A stretch of 64,000 nucleotides of DNA, taken from the NCBI GenBank assembly GCA_963682055.1, contig OY821740.1:8371314-8435313 (forward strand). The letters are read 5' to 3'. The translations under genes and the position numbers were made by a program. The notes beneath the pieces were generated by a model. That model was not told where the DNA came from. It did no database searches and saw nothing but the letters and a program-made list of their open reading frames with translations. Source of the stretch: Primula veris. Taxonomy: Eukaryota; Streptophyta; Magnoliopsida; Ericales; Primulaceae. Below, piece after piece: positions 1-13,301 of this stretch; the stretch's first letter is position 1, and each line of letters opens with the position of its first letter.

Positions 1-1
1 C

Positions 2-2173
2 GATTTAGGAAAAAAATATCCGTATACTCTTGCATCCGCCAAGGCTCGTCCTCGAAGATTTCAAGCTCCGTGGTTTGCTTTATTTTCGTGGTTGGAATAT
101 TCAGTGGCCAAGAACAAGGCTTTCTGTTTTCCTTGTTTCCTTTTTGCGCCTCCGGATGGGTCTAGTTTTGCAGGACATAGTGCATTTGTTGTTGAAGGTT
201 TTGATGGTTGGAGGAAGGTCAATAGCGGGAAAACTTGTTCTTTTTGTTTGCATGAAGGTGTTAATTCCGATTCTTGTCATCGAACCGCTGAACATAAATG
301 GAAGGAAATACAAAACCCAACTCAAAATATTGAAAGGGTGATTGAAAAATTTTCTGCCGAACAAGTTTTTAACAATCGCATTCGCTTAAAAATTTCTATT
401 GACTTGGTTCGAAGATTGGCCTTTCAAGCTATGCCTTTCAGAGGGCATGATGAGAAATCAACATCAAACAACCGTGGTAATTTCCTTGAGTTTTATGATT
501 TATTAGCATCATATAATGAAGAAGCCACCAAAGAATTGATAAATGTTCCAAAGAATGCCACTTACAAGTCGTCTGATATTCAAAAAGAAATTTTACATAT
601 CTTTTCTATAAAAGTGAAAGAGGCGATTCGAGAAGAAATTGGACATGCTAAATTCTGCATTATAGTGGACGAAGCTCGAGATGCGTCAAAAAAGGAGCAG
701 ATGGCAGTAGTTATAAGATTTGTTGATAAAAATGGTGTTTTACGGGAGCGTTTTTTTGGTATTGTTCATGTTCCCAACACTATGGCAGTGACACTAAAAG
801 ATAGCATATGCTCAGTTCTCAATCACCACAATCTCGATATTCGGAATATTCGGGGACAAGGATTTGACGGTGCAAGTAACATGCGGGGTGAGTTTCATGG
901 ACTACAAGCTTTGATATTAAGTGATTGCCCATATGCTTATTATGTTCACTGCTTCGCACATCGATTACAATTAGCATCAGTGGCATCAGCAAAAGAAGTG
1001 CTTCCAGTCGACCGATTTTTTGCTAAATTGCTTCGGATCGTGAATATTGTTAGTGCATCATGCAAGAGAAATGATGAGTTGAAAGCTGCCCATGCCGATG
1101 ATATTGCTTTCTTAATTTCCATTGAAGAGCTTGAGACTGGAAGATGATTAAATCAAATTGGTAATCTGCAACGACCTGGTGATACTCGCTGGAGTTCTCA
1201 CCTAAAGTCTATTTCTAGCTTGATAAAAATGTATAGTGCTGCTTGCATGGTTTTACTTAATATTTATGAAGATGGACCTACTTCTCTAAAGGGAGAAGCT
1301 CGTTCAACACATAAGGCATTAACTTCCTTTGAATTTGTCTTTATACTTCATCTTATGAAGTCAATGTTAGAAATCACGAATTCTCTTTGTCTAGCTTTGC
1401 AATCTAAAACTCAAGACATTCTTAAGGCTACTTCAATGGTTTTATCTACTAAAAGCCTTCTTCAAAATCTTAGAGATGATGAATTCGATGATTTGGTTGC
1501 TACCGTCAAACTCTTTTGTGAATCACGCAACATTGATATCCCAAACTTGAATGCAAAATATTCTTCGAGGTATGATCCCACTCGTGATAACTTTTCAGTA
1601 CTTGACCGCTATATAGTTGATATTTTCTATCGTGCTATAGATTCTCAAATTCAAGAACTAAATCGTCGCTTTGATGAGTAAGTAATGGAATTGTTAGTTC
1701 TTAGTTCTACTTTGAATCCTAATTGTCACTCTTCAATATTCAAAATTGATGATATTTGTCTACTTGTTGACAAATTTTATCCGGAGGACTTTACGGAGTT
1801 TGAGAAAAGTAACTTGAAATTGGAACTTCGACATTACGAGAATTGTGTTATTTCTCTTCCTGAATACAAGAATTTATCATCGATTTCCGAGCTTTGTCAA
1901 TGGTTGGTAGAAACAAAATGGTCTACAACATATCAGCTTGTTTATAGAATTGTGGTTCTCGTGCTTACTCTTCCCGTTTCTACCGCCACCGCAGAAAGAT
2001 CATTTTCAGCTATGAATATCATCAAAACTAGTATTCGTAATAAAATGGAAGCCGATTATCTTGAAGATTGTATGATGATGTATATTGAGAAAGATATTGC
2101 TTCAAAATTTAGCACAGAAACTATCATTGATGCATTTGCGAATGCGAGCAGCCGTCGGGTTCATTTCTTTTGA
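2..2173 (+). pseudogene. hAT-superfamily transposase-like gene (zinc finger MYM-type protein 1-like), broken and partial at left edge
   Basis: One frame is open from base 2 and is interrupted only by a TGA at 1145-1147 and a TAA at 1679-1681, ending at the TGA before 2174. All three pieces are in the same frame, so the breaks are nonsense changes rather than frameshifts. The first piece starts with a TTF-type zinc-finger region (CFPC, then CSFC and a later H) and continues into the DUF4371/RNase H-like transposase core (FCIIVDEARDASKKEQ, GQGFDGASNMRGE, YVHCFAHRLQLA). The last piece ends with the hAT C-terminal dimerisation motif (STATAERSFSAMNIIKT). The order matches plant ZMYM1-like hAT transposases that cut and paste DNA. 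The true N-terminus lies outside the window. No intron is needed. As read it cannot make a full-length protein, so I call it a decayed transposase and not a host gene. Confidence 0.85.
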
Positions 2174-2337
2174 TTTTATCAGGTATCATGTTAGTTATTT
2201 GCAATATTTTTTGTGTTTATGCTTTGATATTTGTTCAACAACACTTAAATGGGGTATATAGATTATGGGTGAGTATGAAAAATTATTATTTTAAGTTGCT
2301 TTTTTTTTTGGTATATTTTGGCACCCCATTTACACAT

Positions 2338-2353
2338 CCTGGCTTCGCCCCTG
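2338..2353 (-). repeat. probable right terminal inverted repeat of the hAT element
   Basis: The sequence reads CCTGGCTTCGCCCCTG, which on the other strand is CAGGGGCGAAGCCAGG. This CAGGGGCGGAGCCAGG-like terminus is typical of plant ZMYM-type hAT elements. It lies about 165 bp beyond the transposase stop, a normal place for the element end. The left end and the target duplication are outside the window. Confidence 0.6.
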
Positions 2354-2356
2354 CAA

Positions 2357-3052
2357 ATAAGCGTATTGTTTTTTTTTTTCCCAGGTATATAATAACATGT
2401 TTTGAATTTTTAAATTTTACCATAATTTCCAAAACATGTCATTATACATTTCGGAAAAAAAACAAAACGCATATTTGTGTTTCCGTCGTGAAACCGTGGA
2501 GATTTGCATTAGCCAAATATTGATTTGGAGCGTTTTTATAAAAAAATTGTTCAAGTTGATATATAAGTTGGTGCAGATATATGATCGCCTTTGTGTAATT
2601 AAGTATCAATACATGGTATGCACATTTGAGTCGTTTTCCATTTTTTTACACCAAGAGTGATCATAAATAGAGAGAAAAAAAGAATATGAGGGCAAGATAG
2701 GAAACTATAAAAAAAGAAAAGAAGTAGAAGTCTAAAATAGTTTAGCCCGCGAAATATAAACCATAGCAAATTCCGAGCCTCCCGGCTCCGAACTTATAGC
2801 CTTTCACACACACAAAAAAAAAGAGAAAAATAAACAAAAGAAAAAAAAGCAACAAAGCGTGTTCTTCAAACAGCTATAGAAATATCCCACAAAAAAAAAA
2901 GAGAAAGAGAGAGAGCCCCCTAATCTCTCTCCTCTTTCCAATTTATTTTGAACCTTTTTTTTCATTCGTATTCACATTCGGACCGATTTAATGGATAGTT
3001 GAATTTGTGTTAGGTGAGTAAATAAATTTTGTTGTTATTTTGGCGAAGAATA
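2357..3052 (+). promoter_or_regulatory. intergenic stretch and putative 5' flank/5' UTR of the kinesin gene
   Basis: There is no convincing coding sequence here. The last 250 bases hold purine-rich A/GA tracts and a CT-rich stretch (2920-2940) just before the kinesin start, as is common in plant 5' UTRs. I did not find one TATA box good enough to fix a transcription start. Confidence 0.4.
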
Positions 3053-6000
3053 ATGTCGATTGGTGACGGATATATGGCGTATTCTGTGGCGTCGGTGGTG
3101 GACGATGTTTTGATGCAGAAGAGCGGTAAACGGCTTAGCGACGTTGATCTCGCTTCAAGGAAAGCACACGAACACTGTAATTCTCATTCTTTCTCTCTCT
3201 ATCTCTCTCTATATATGTATGTTTTCTATTTATACATATATATGTTTGTGTGACGGAACCAGGAATTTTAAATGAGAGGAGCCGATATAATTTTTTTTTT
3301 CATAGCCTATATGAGTTTACTTTTTCGTAACATGGGGGCCGAAAACTAAATTTTGAAGATTTTTCCATGACTTTATTGAATGTTGTAGTCAGGGACGGAA
3401 CCGGGGTTGAAACACTCATTTTGGTAAAGGGGGGGTGAATACTGATTTTTGACGATTTTAAATAAAATACATTTAAAAAAATTCATCAGTTCATTCTCTG
3501 GTTGTAGTATTTTAGGAGAAACCAAAAAGTAGCAGGAGTTTTTGATTATTTATAGAAAGAGGAAGACATATTGGCACATCCATAAACGAAATTTTCTTAA
3601 GAAAAAAACCCTGCAAGGATATGGATTTAGCGATGGGATTATTGTAGAGGAATTGTAAGGGAAGGGGATGGAGAGGGATAGTGAAAGGGGATTGAAGAAT
3701 GAGGCTGGATTTTTCGACTGCAAAAAATCTGTTTTAACGCCAAAACTGTAAATCCGAATTACAAACCGTAATTCTGATTTACGGTTTACTTTTTTATTTT
3801 TATTTTTACAAAAAAAAAAAATTACAAAAAAAGAAGAAGACAAACCGTAATTCTGAATTACGGTTTGTAATTCGGAATTACGGTTTTGGCATGAAAAAAG
3901 ATTTTTTGTAGTCGAAACATCCAGCCTCTTGAAGAACAATGTATTTTATTTATTGAAGTACAGGGTGGTGTTAGCTTATGATTTATCTTGCTTTAAAATT
4001 CGGTGTTAATAGATGGAGATAGAAGATGAACACTTCAACATTAGCTAGTAGTTTTTTTTAAAAATTTTTTATTAGCCTTCTTTTTACTCCCGAGTGTTTT
4101 TCTTGATTCTCATTGTGATTCGGTTAGTTAGGTTGTTTGATCTTCAAATTTCCGAACTGTTGTTGTGTTGCATTGTTGCGTTTCTGTTGTATGTCGTCTT
4201 GTCTGTTGTTAATAGTAATATTTACTATCAGTATTGAAGGGGAGGGAAGAGTAGTATGGAGGGGTTGAAACTAAGTGTGTTTGCTTGATTACATTACTAT
4301 GTGAAAAGGAATAAATAATTGGATTACAATACTATTATTGATTAAAAATTTCCTTCTTTTCATTAGTTTGGAAACTTTGACTAGCGTATCACCAATGCCT
4401 TTTTTGTATGTTTTGAAATTTTCAATGCATCTGGTTGACTAGAGTCTTGAGCGACAAGAATCGGAAGTATTGTATGCGATGGTCTTTTACTTGAATTTGT
4501 ATTGATTCATCATAAGATACATGCGCCCTCCCATTTAAGTGAAGAGTCGTATCCATCATATCTTGGCTTATGTGTCATCGATAATATTTTCGTATCCAAA
4601 TTGTAGAAAGTGCTTGTAACTTTACAGAAACTACAGCTTTTGCGTGTTTTTGGCTCTTATTGTGTACATTTTTTTCTTTCTTTTTGCAGCACTGAGAAGA
4701 TATGAAGCAGCTGGGTGGCTAAGAAAAACTGTTGGAGTTGTTGGGAGCAAAGATCTTCCAGCTGAACCTTCGGAAGAAGAATTTAGGCTTGCGTTAAGAA
4801 GTGGAATAATCCTCTGCAATGCACTCAACAAGGTCCAAACTGGTGCTGTACCAAAAGTAGGCATTCCCACTCGGATATTTTCTTCATTTCCTGTTTTCCC
4901 TACTATATGTATCTATGTTGTTGAAAACATCCTTTGAATCAGGTAGTAGAAGCCCCTTCTGATTCTGTTATCATTCCTGATGGAGCAGCTTTGTCTGCAT
5001 ATCAATATTTCGAGAATGTTAGAAACTTTCTGGTAGCTGTGGAGGAAATGGGACTTCCAACATTTGAAGCCTCTGATCTAGAACAAGTAAGTTGATTTCA
5101 CCTAAACTTACAAAATCATGATGAAGAAATGCATCATACACTTAGTTTCTGTATGTTGAAATGAAGTGACATCTACATGAGTATAAACATATTCAGGTCT
5201 CTTGCCTCCTCTTTAAGACTTTTCCCCATTGTATCATGGCATATTGATGCAAATTTTTTGCATTTGTACAGCCACCTTAAAATGAAAATTTGTAAATCAA
5301 CAAAATTGCGGTAAAGGACTTGCTTGGTTGTAGCTATTAAGAAAATAAGCCGGACTTTGAGGTTCTGGAAAAAACAAGGTTCATCCAGCTTAAAGCTTCT
5401 GGCATTTTCAGGTGAAAACATCAGAAAGCTAAGCTTCTAAGCCAATGAATCAAATGCTGTTCAGCATCAAAGAAATTAAGAAAAAGAAACTGACCTTGAA
5501 AGCTGTATGCAAGCAAGACTTAATATTGACACATAGACCTAACTTCGCCTCATTGCGAGTATAAACATATTCGTAGTCTCTTTCCTCCTCTTTGTTTAAT
5601 GATAGCATCACATGTAGGTCTAATTTTTTTAATTATTATTTTTAAATAACAGGGAGGGAAAACTTCAAGGATCGTCATGTGTGCACTAGCTTTGAAATCT
5701 TACTACAACTGGAAACAAAATGGTGGTAATGGGTTATGGAAATTTGGTGGAAATATGAAACCCTTAACGTCTGGAAGACAGATTTTAAGGAAAAACTCGG
5801 AGCCATTTATGAACTCATTGAGGAGCTTGTCAAGTCAGAGATCTATCGACAGTTTGTCGAGTGATCAATCTCTAGGTGGTGATTCTGTTAATGACATAAA
5901 TGAAATGGTAGGTTGATGTAAGTAGCTTTACTACCTCTTCATTTTAAGGGTTTGTAAGTTTACCGTATTTTAATATCTTTTTTTTGCTTTTCGACAACAG

Positions 6001-9000
6001 GTAAATGGTAACTCGTTGCATACACTTGTCCATGAACTTCTTTCAGATAAGAGGCAAGAAGAGATTCCTATGGTAAGTGTGTTAAGTAACTTGTTTTAAC
6101 ACTGCATCTTAACAGGTGGATAACTTTTGTATCCATTTATAACGGCAGATTGTGGAAAACCTTCTGGGAAAATTTATGGAGGAGTTTGAGCAACGATTAA
6201 ATAATCACTCTGAAGAGGTAAGCAGCTTCATACACGAAACACTTATTTTCGTGTAGCTGTTCAACTTTTCATTAGATTGAAAAATTCTTAGTCATGTCTT
6301 TATGATGTCTATTCACAGACGAAAACAACAGTCCAAACTGTCGATGAATCTGGGCCAGACATTTCTACTGGGGAAATAGAGGTATGCTAAATTTTAAGAG
6401 AAAGAGATAATTAGTTTGTAAAATTAAAGTTGTTTTTAAAATGACATTTGATTATTTCCTGTTATGAAATGGCTAAGATGGAAGACACGGTGATGGAGTG
6501 TCTACATGAAGAGAATAATCATGACGAAGGGTCAACATTTGTTTCTCCGAAGCAGCAGATACTTGTTCAACAACAACATAGAGATATCCAAGTAGCTTTC
6601 ACATCACTTCTCTTTATATAACATTGTTTTAACACTTCATAGTATTTTCTTATTTTGTTGTGTTTGTTAGTAGGAACTGAAACATACTCTCCAGAGTACA
6701 AGAACAGATTTCCAGTTCTTACAAATGAAGTATCAAGAGGAGGTTAACAATCTAGGTACAGCTCTAAAACCACATCTACCACCCCCAGAATATATCTATA
6801 ATAGGATGTCTCTATCTAATCAACGGCCTTGTTGTAGGTATATATTTGCATGGCTTAGCTAATTCTGCATCTGGATACCAAAGAGTCCTTGAGGAAAACC
6901 GCAAGTTATACAATCAAGTGCAAGATCTCAAAGGTACCCCCTCGTAGGTTTAATCTTTGTTTTACGAACATTTTTTTCCACTTTTATACACTACATAGAA
7001 AAAACACCATAGGTTTTGGGACCAAATCTAGAGTACGTGATGAAATAGTGTACAAAATAAAATGAAATGAGAAATGATAGTTTATATGTTTGGTTTAAGT
7101 ACCTCTTTAGTACACCAACATATGCTTCTTTTCTATCCAGTACACTTCTATATCGTTGAGAAAATAAAAGGTCAATTCACCGATCGTTAACTTTGTAGGT
7201 CAGTCTAATTGAGATTTGGGAATATGTTAGTGTATACATTTGTAACTGAGCCTTAACTTTTAAAGAATTAATTTTGTTTCAGAGTAATATTATTTTCTTT
7301 TAGAACACATTTGTGTATACATTTGTAACACACAGCCTTCAAATTTTATGTTTGTGAAGGAAGTATCAGGGTTTATTGTCGAGTACGTCCTTTCTTGCCT
7401 GGGCAACCAACCAGTGTGAACACGGTGGGCCACATAGATGAAGGAAACATTACAATTCTCACTCCCGTGAAATACGTTAAAGATGGGAAAAAATCATTTA
7501 CTTTCAACAAAGTTTTCGGTCCATTGGCAACTCAAGGTCACTAAGGTTCCATTTTAGTTTTCTCATTAAAGCTTATTTTTGTGATTGCATCTCACGCTAA
7601 CTCACAGCTCTCCTTATAATCTGCAGAAGATGTATTTTCCGATATGCAGCCTTTGGTTCGGTCAGTACTTGATGGTTATAATGTTTGTATATTTGCTTAC
7701 GGACAAACAGGATCAGGAAAAACTTTTACTATGGTAAAACTTCTATCATCTTTGTCAATTTTACTTGAATAGAGATATACTAGCTTGTGCCACATGTATC
7801 ATTTCTATTTTGGTTTCTAGAGTGGACCCGATGAGCTCACAATAGACAGCATGGGTGTGAACTATAGGGCGCTGGGTGATTTATTTCTCATCTCAGAACA
7901 AAGGAAGGATACTATTTTCTATGAAGTTTCCGTTCAGATGATTGAAATATACAATGAGCAAGTTAGGGATCTTCTCGTTTCAGATGGCCAAATTAAGAGA
8001 TATCCTTTTCTACACCTTTGATCTTCTTTAGACTTGCAAACTTGTTTTTTTCCCTTAACTTTTGCATGCTATTTAAGTTTACTTAACCTTGAGCACATTA
8101 GAAATCCGAAATAGTGGCCAAACAGGAATAAATGTACCAGATGCAAACATCGTCCCAGTTTTTTCTACTGATGATGTCATCAATTTGATGAACATCGGGC
8201 ATAAGAACCGTGCCGTGAGTTCTACTGCAATGAATGATCGTAGTAGTCGATCACATAGGTATTCTTTTATTTTACTTTATCAAAATATCTCAAGGCGTAT
8301 TCTTGTTAGTTGTTTCAGTTAACGAAGAAACTTGATATATTTTGCAGTTGCCTCATGGTCCATGTTCAAGGAAGAGAGAGAGCGTCAGGAACACAGCTTC
8401 GTAGTTGTATGCATTTAGTTGATCTTGCGGGGAGTGAGAGGGTTAATAAATCTGAGGTGGTTGGAGATAGACTAAAAGAAGCACAACATATAAATAAATC
8501 TCTTTCTGCTTTAGGAGATGTGATATCTTCTCTTGCTCAAAAGAATTCACACGTACCGTATCGAAATAGCAAATTGACTCAGCTTCTCCAAGATTCACTA
8601 GGTAAAGGCTCCGAACTTTCTTGATTTTACAATAATCACAACGTTTTTATATTTTTTTTAACGCTAAAACCAGGAGGACAAGCCAAAACTCTGATGTTTG
8701 TGCACATAAGTCCCGAGCCTGATGCGGTGGGAGAGACAATTAGTACACTTAAATTTGCTGAGAGAGTTTCAACCATTGAACTTGGTGCTGCTCGAGTTAA
8801 CAAAGACGGCTCAGATGTTAAAGAACTCAAGGAACAGGTGCATACTAGTCTAAAAATTATACTGAACTGTACATACATAAATCCAAATGAATAATTATCA
8901 AATATAGTGTGGCATCATAATGTAACTAATGTTTCTATCACTACAAAAAAGGACTTTTTGTTCGTTTATGAGTCATGACCAAATTGCTAGAGCCACATTA

Positions 9001-10854
9001 TTCTGAATCCATATCCTGCATACTTTTGTCTCCACAATGTTAAAAGCTCCCTACAAATGTTTACTTTGGTTTTTAATTCTATTCAACATTAGGTCTATAT
9101 TAATAGTATTCTAATTATATTTAGTTTTGTCCGTCGAAAATAATCAGCTCCTGTGGTACTACAGATTGCAAGCCTTAAGGCAGCCTTAGCAAGGAAGGAC
9201 GGAGAATCCGGACAGCTTCAAAATAATACGAATAACAGCTCTGGAATGTATCGAATGAAATCGTTTGGATCTTCACCCTCACTTAATTTATCAGGCACAA
9301 ATAGGCAGCCGGTTGATGATACAGGTGTCCTAGAGGTATATCATTAAGAAAGAGAAGCCAATATGGGGATCTTATTTTCCCTTATGTTTCTTATTCTAAA
9401 GTTAACATAAAAATTGATGGAACAGCAGGGTGGTAGCCTGTGTGCTTCAAAACATAGAAGGCGGAGCTTAGATTCTCAAAGCTTCACTATCAGCTCTCTT
9501 TCCTCGACGCCCGTTGGCAGTCCGATTTTAGGGCAAGAACCCAGTTCTGGAAATTGGATTGATAGTTCCGTGGAAATTAAGAAAATTGCTCTGAGTAAAG
9601 ACGAAACCCTTTTATCCAGTTGGGAGGAAAATAGGAGTCAGCTACCAACAATGTGTTATAAAGAAAATGATGTAAACAGAAATAGATATGAGATGGCCAT
9701 CACATATGACTCAGATGACGTTGATACAATGACAAGTGATTCGTCAGAGACAGATTTGCTTATGCAATTAAATCTTCCTAGCAAAGCGTCTAATGTTTCA
9801 ATTGGATTTCGGTCAAAACTCAGGAAACCCAGCCCTAAGCAGTTGAAGGGATCAGAAATCAGGTATCTATTAAATAAGCACTAGCTTTATTTGCTATATT
9901 CTTGAACAGGTAACTTTTATTTTTCTTGCATTTATTTGTCGTAGTGCGGAAATTAATGCTAACTCTTTTTGGTAGTATTGATCTGATCACGCATAAACTT
10001 TTCTTTATATTAGCATTTTCTCCCAATCTCTTTTTTTTTTTATGTTCACCAACTTATTTTGCGTTACCGGACCACCGGTAATTCATCTGACATTTTGTTT
10101 TTTAACATCATTTAAGTTCTAAATGTCTATCGATAAATATGGCTTCTGATGAAAAATTATATACACAGATTACCCAAAACCTCAAATGTTTGATCCTGAG
10201 TGATGGTTTAGATTTTAGTACCTTCTTATTGTTTATCTTGCAATATATAGTTCCCTGTGCATACTGTGTATTGTGTCAGGGTGATGAGTACCTAACATAT
10301 CATGTCAGAATTCTACATCTGGCTATTTGTAACAGTGGCCACTTTGATGTAAAGACCCTGTGTTGTGAATACGCGGTTTATACAACATCATTGTGCTTCT
10401 CATGACCTTTTAATTGCTCATACTTGACGTTATGACAATATGATCTTCTAGCTAACCTAGCAAGATTAGAAAGAGTTAATTGCTTGGGTGGTGTTGTATG
10501 CACACCATTTGTTCATTTTGTTCAAAAACTGGAAAGAATTACAAAGCAGAATGTTCATGGCACAATTTGGTTTTAAAATTGTGGAACTATCGCCTCATTT
10601 GAGCAATTAGGTAAATATCCGCTCCGCATAAAAAGCTCCTCAGCAAAAGATTATGAATAAATATATGCTGATAATAACCTTGTTTATTGCTACCGGTGTT
10701 CTTCAAATGACCCATTATCTATTTTCTTATTAGGAATACAATTCCTTCACCGCCAGTTAGCAGGACCTCAAATGGTTGTACCTTGCCAATGCGCAAGCCC
10801 GGCCGAAAGCTGATTCCTATTGATGGAAAGAAAAAATTAGTAAATGGAAAGTGA
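3053..10854 (+). CDS. KIN14: kinesin-14 family motor protein with N-terminal calponin-homology domain
   Basis: Minus-end-directed microtubule motor of the plant CH-domain kinesin-14 group; family members act in the cytoplasm on microtubules and actin. Exons: 3053-3176, 4690-4856, 4943-5086, 5653-5907, 6001-6072, 6149-6217, 6319-6381, 6478-6591, 6674-6755, 6838-6933, 7360-7536, 7627-7733, 7821-7999, 8097-8258, 8348-8601, 8674-8837, 9165-9335, 9426-9862, 10734-10854. They total 2958 nt (985 aa), about the family length. The CH domain is at about residues 43-160, followed by a Ser-rich linker and a predicted coiled coil just before the motor (about 395-720). Motor signatures are the P-loop GQTGSGKT (480-487), switch [10 protein letters not shown] (596-604) and switch II DLAGSE (629-634). 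The neck ([18 protein letters not shown]) precedes the motor, which places it in kinesin-14. Intron 13 is AT-AC. The start of exon 18 could be 9426 or 9429. An upstream in-frame ATG at 3029 is possible but less likely. Confidence 0.95.
3252..3440 (+). mobile_element. two short transposon-end-like fragments in kinesin intron 1
   Basis: GACGGAACCAGGAATTTT at about 3254 and GGGACGGAACCGGGGTTG at about 3391 both resemble the GACGGAGCCAGGATTTT heads common on plant DNA transposon remnants, each followed by a G-rich run. No matching ends or target duplications could be paired, so this is a weak call. Confidence 0.3.
3701..3928. mobile_element. Mutator-like MITE in kinesin intron 1
   Basis: A 228-bp element with roughly 87-bp terminal inverted repeats (3701-3787 and 3842-3928). 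The ends read GAGGCTGGATTTTTCGACT on the left and GAGGCTGGATGTTTCGACT inward from the right. It is flanked by a 9-bp target duplication with one mismatch, TTGAAGAAT (3692-3700) and TTGAAGAAC (3929-3937). A 9-bp duplication with long terminal repeats is the Mutator pattern. The arms carry repeated CCGTAATTC/GAATTACGG palindromes. It has the same end sequence type as the larger element at 12554-13838 and codes for nothing. Confidence 0.85.
8000..8096 (+). other. U12-type (minor spliceosome) AT-AC intron in the kinesin gene
   Basis: The donor reads AG|ATATCCTTTT, an exact match to the minor-class AT-AC donor. The acceptor is GAGCAC|A. A branch-site match TTACTTAAC (8079-8087) places the branch adenosine 10-11 nt from the 3' splice site, the spacing required for U12 introns. 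Removing these 97 bases joins the frame as ...QIKR-LEIRN..., matching the kinesin motor. No GT-AG alternative here keeps the frame. Confidence 0.9.
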
Positions 10855-12544
10855 AAAAAGCATAAGGTGCACTAATTTGTGAATTTTTTCGTTGGTTGGT
10901 TGTCTATGTTTTCCTTGTGAATGAGGTAGTACAGATATAGAGTTCCTTTTCCATTTAGAAAGGTGGCAATGGCTGCTACTACTTACTTTCCCCCCCAAGA
11001 TCCTTCGGATGATGGCGTGGTGTCTGCTGGGGACTTTCCGATTTTCGATACTTTCTTTTATTGTTATTTTGTACATTTCTTTGAGAAGAAGGGGGAACGA
11101 AATCTGGAAACAAGAAAAGGGTGAATAGGAACTTGTTTATTATATTTATTGCTTGTTGCCTGTTGCGAATCAGTTGCCAGTTTATAGTGTGGAGTTTGTA
11201 TTCCTAAATCTCATGTATTGCATTTTTTGTAATGCGAGCAGAGGAGTCCAGTTTCAGGACTTGATTGTACTGACTGTTATATACAGTTTGATAATATAAA
11301 GATGATGAATAATTTTCCTGTGTGTTATTATTCTCTATGGGAGACTTGAGAAGCCTGAATGTTTCACAGTTGTCATTCTACTTAGTTGCCATTCTTTTGA
11401 ACCCTTATTTATACAGAATATTTTATTCTCCCAGAATTGCTCTGCAAAATTTTACAATATAAGCTATTGACCGCAACACATTATGTTACAGATATAGTCT
11501 TGGGCTCATAACTCATATTATTGCCTCATGAATCTGTATATTTTTTATTTCCACTGCCGATTCTGTCACATAATTCTAAGTCCTGTCTAAGAGATTAGTG
11601 CGTTTAGTCATCGTGAAATGTAACAAAGCAGAATCAGCTATAGTTACTAAGCAAAAATCGGACATTTCACTTCACCAATTAAACCACTTAACTAGCACAA
11701 CTGAAAATATTAACATCTGTAGCATGGCCTTTTATACTGCAGTACCATCACATGTATTTACTCTTGAAAGTAACCATTTTGCCTACATCACTAAATTTTG
11801 AATAAACATGTAGATTTTTTTATTTTATTTTTTGAAACAAAAACATGTAGATTAAAAGTGCAAAATACTGAATTTTGGCCTGTGAAAATTCTGGTGCTTT
11901 TAGCAAAAATACGTTTATCCGATCTGACCAACATCCACTGGTAGAAAGATTAGATTAGATGCATATCCTCTGTTCCAGCTAGATTTTGGACCCCTTTTGT
12001 TGAGTGGCTAAAAAGACTATGTGGGACATATAAACCACATGGCCGCGTCACAAAAAATACTAGAGATACAATTCTTTCTGCATTATGCCATTTATCAAAA
12101 CCTTTTCGAAGTTTAATTTGGTTGATCGAACACTTTTTAACTTAACAACAACAATTTTGGCTTCAAAACTTATCATAATTTTATTTCTTTAGCTTGAAAA
12201 TGAAAACCCTGCTTATTTTAGTTTTGAGTGAACCGATGTAGCTGTTTTTCAACTTCAAACAAGCAAATTTAATTATTTGCCCAATATGTTCCACACTTGC
12301 ACCAAACAAGTCCTAAATTACCACATAATAGCTTTGTTTATGATATACCAAAGATAGTGGAATACTGCTGACGTTTAACGCGTTTATTGGATTCATATAT
12401 GTGCATTTAAAAGTGAACGTGTTTTATTGCAATTACAGTTCACCTTATTCAATTTCAGAAACAAATAAATTATTCATTAACGAATTATTGTAGCACCCAA
12501 ACACTTTCTGTTTCAAAGGTATTAATTATTATATCAAGGAGGAG
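10855..12544. other. kinesin 3' UTR and intergenic region
   Basis: The first few hundred bases are probably 3' UTR, T-rich with several AATAAA-like signals. The rest is AT-rich with only short chance open frames. I see no gene. Confidence 0.5.
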
Positions 12545-12770
12545 ATTGCATACGAGATTGGATTTTTATACTACACTTTTTCTGAAAAAACGCACAAACC
12601 GTACATTTAATTTACGGTTTACAGAAATTACATATTCAATTATACGTTGGCTCGACGAGCGTGCACTCCGCACTTCCCTAACTCGTTTCCGAGTTTAACG
12701 CATTATTGCATCGCCCTATAATAAATCACATTACTACTAAAATACATTGATGATACTAAAATCACCAACA

Positions 12771-13130
12771 GTTTAGGGTTTGTAATTTAGGGTTTAGGGT
12801 TTGTAATTTAGGATTTAGGGTTTAGGGTTTAGTGTTTAGGATTTAGGGTTTAGTGTTTAGGATTTAGGATTTAGGGTTTAGTGTTTAGGATTTAGGGTTT
12901 AGGGTTTGTAATTTAGGTTTTTTAATTTAGTGTTTAGGGTTTAGTAATTTCAGCAATATTGGTCCAAATCTTTCATCTGTAATATACAAACCCTAAACCC
13001 TAAATCCTAAACCCTAAACCCTAAACCCTAAACACTAAATTAAAAACCCTAAATTACAAACCCTAAACCCTAAATACTAAACACTAAACCCTAAACCCTA
13101 AATCCTAAACACTAAACACTAAACCCTAAA
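12771..13130. repeat. degenerate plant telomere-type repeats arranged as an inverted repeat
   Basis: About 12771-12943 consists of TTTAGGG units mixed with TTTAGGA, TTTAGTG and TTTGTAA variants. About 12987-13130 consists of CCCTAAA units with matching variants. A unique spacer of about 45 bases separates the two halves, so they can pair. They lie wholly inside the Mutator-like element, so this is transposon cargo and not a chromosome end. Confidence 0.85.
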
Positions 13131-13301
13131 TTAATTTGCTAACTCAGCAACTAGAAAACCTGAATATTGGGAAAGGTAAAAATATAACTGTTTTATCAGA
13201 AAACTCGGATGATATCGATCATATAAATAGTTTTGAAAAACAACTTTTAGCTATGGAGACCCCGTCGAGGCAACGTATAATTGAATATGAATAATTGAAA
13301 C

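Noticed and set aside
12771..13130. Telomere-like repeats as a true telomere or chromosome-fusion scar
   Set aside because: Both orientations lie wholly within a transposon that has its own terminal repeats and target duplication, so they are cargo.
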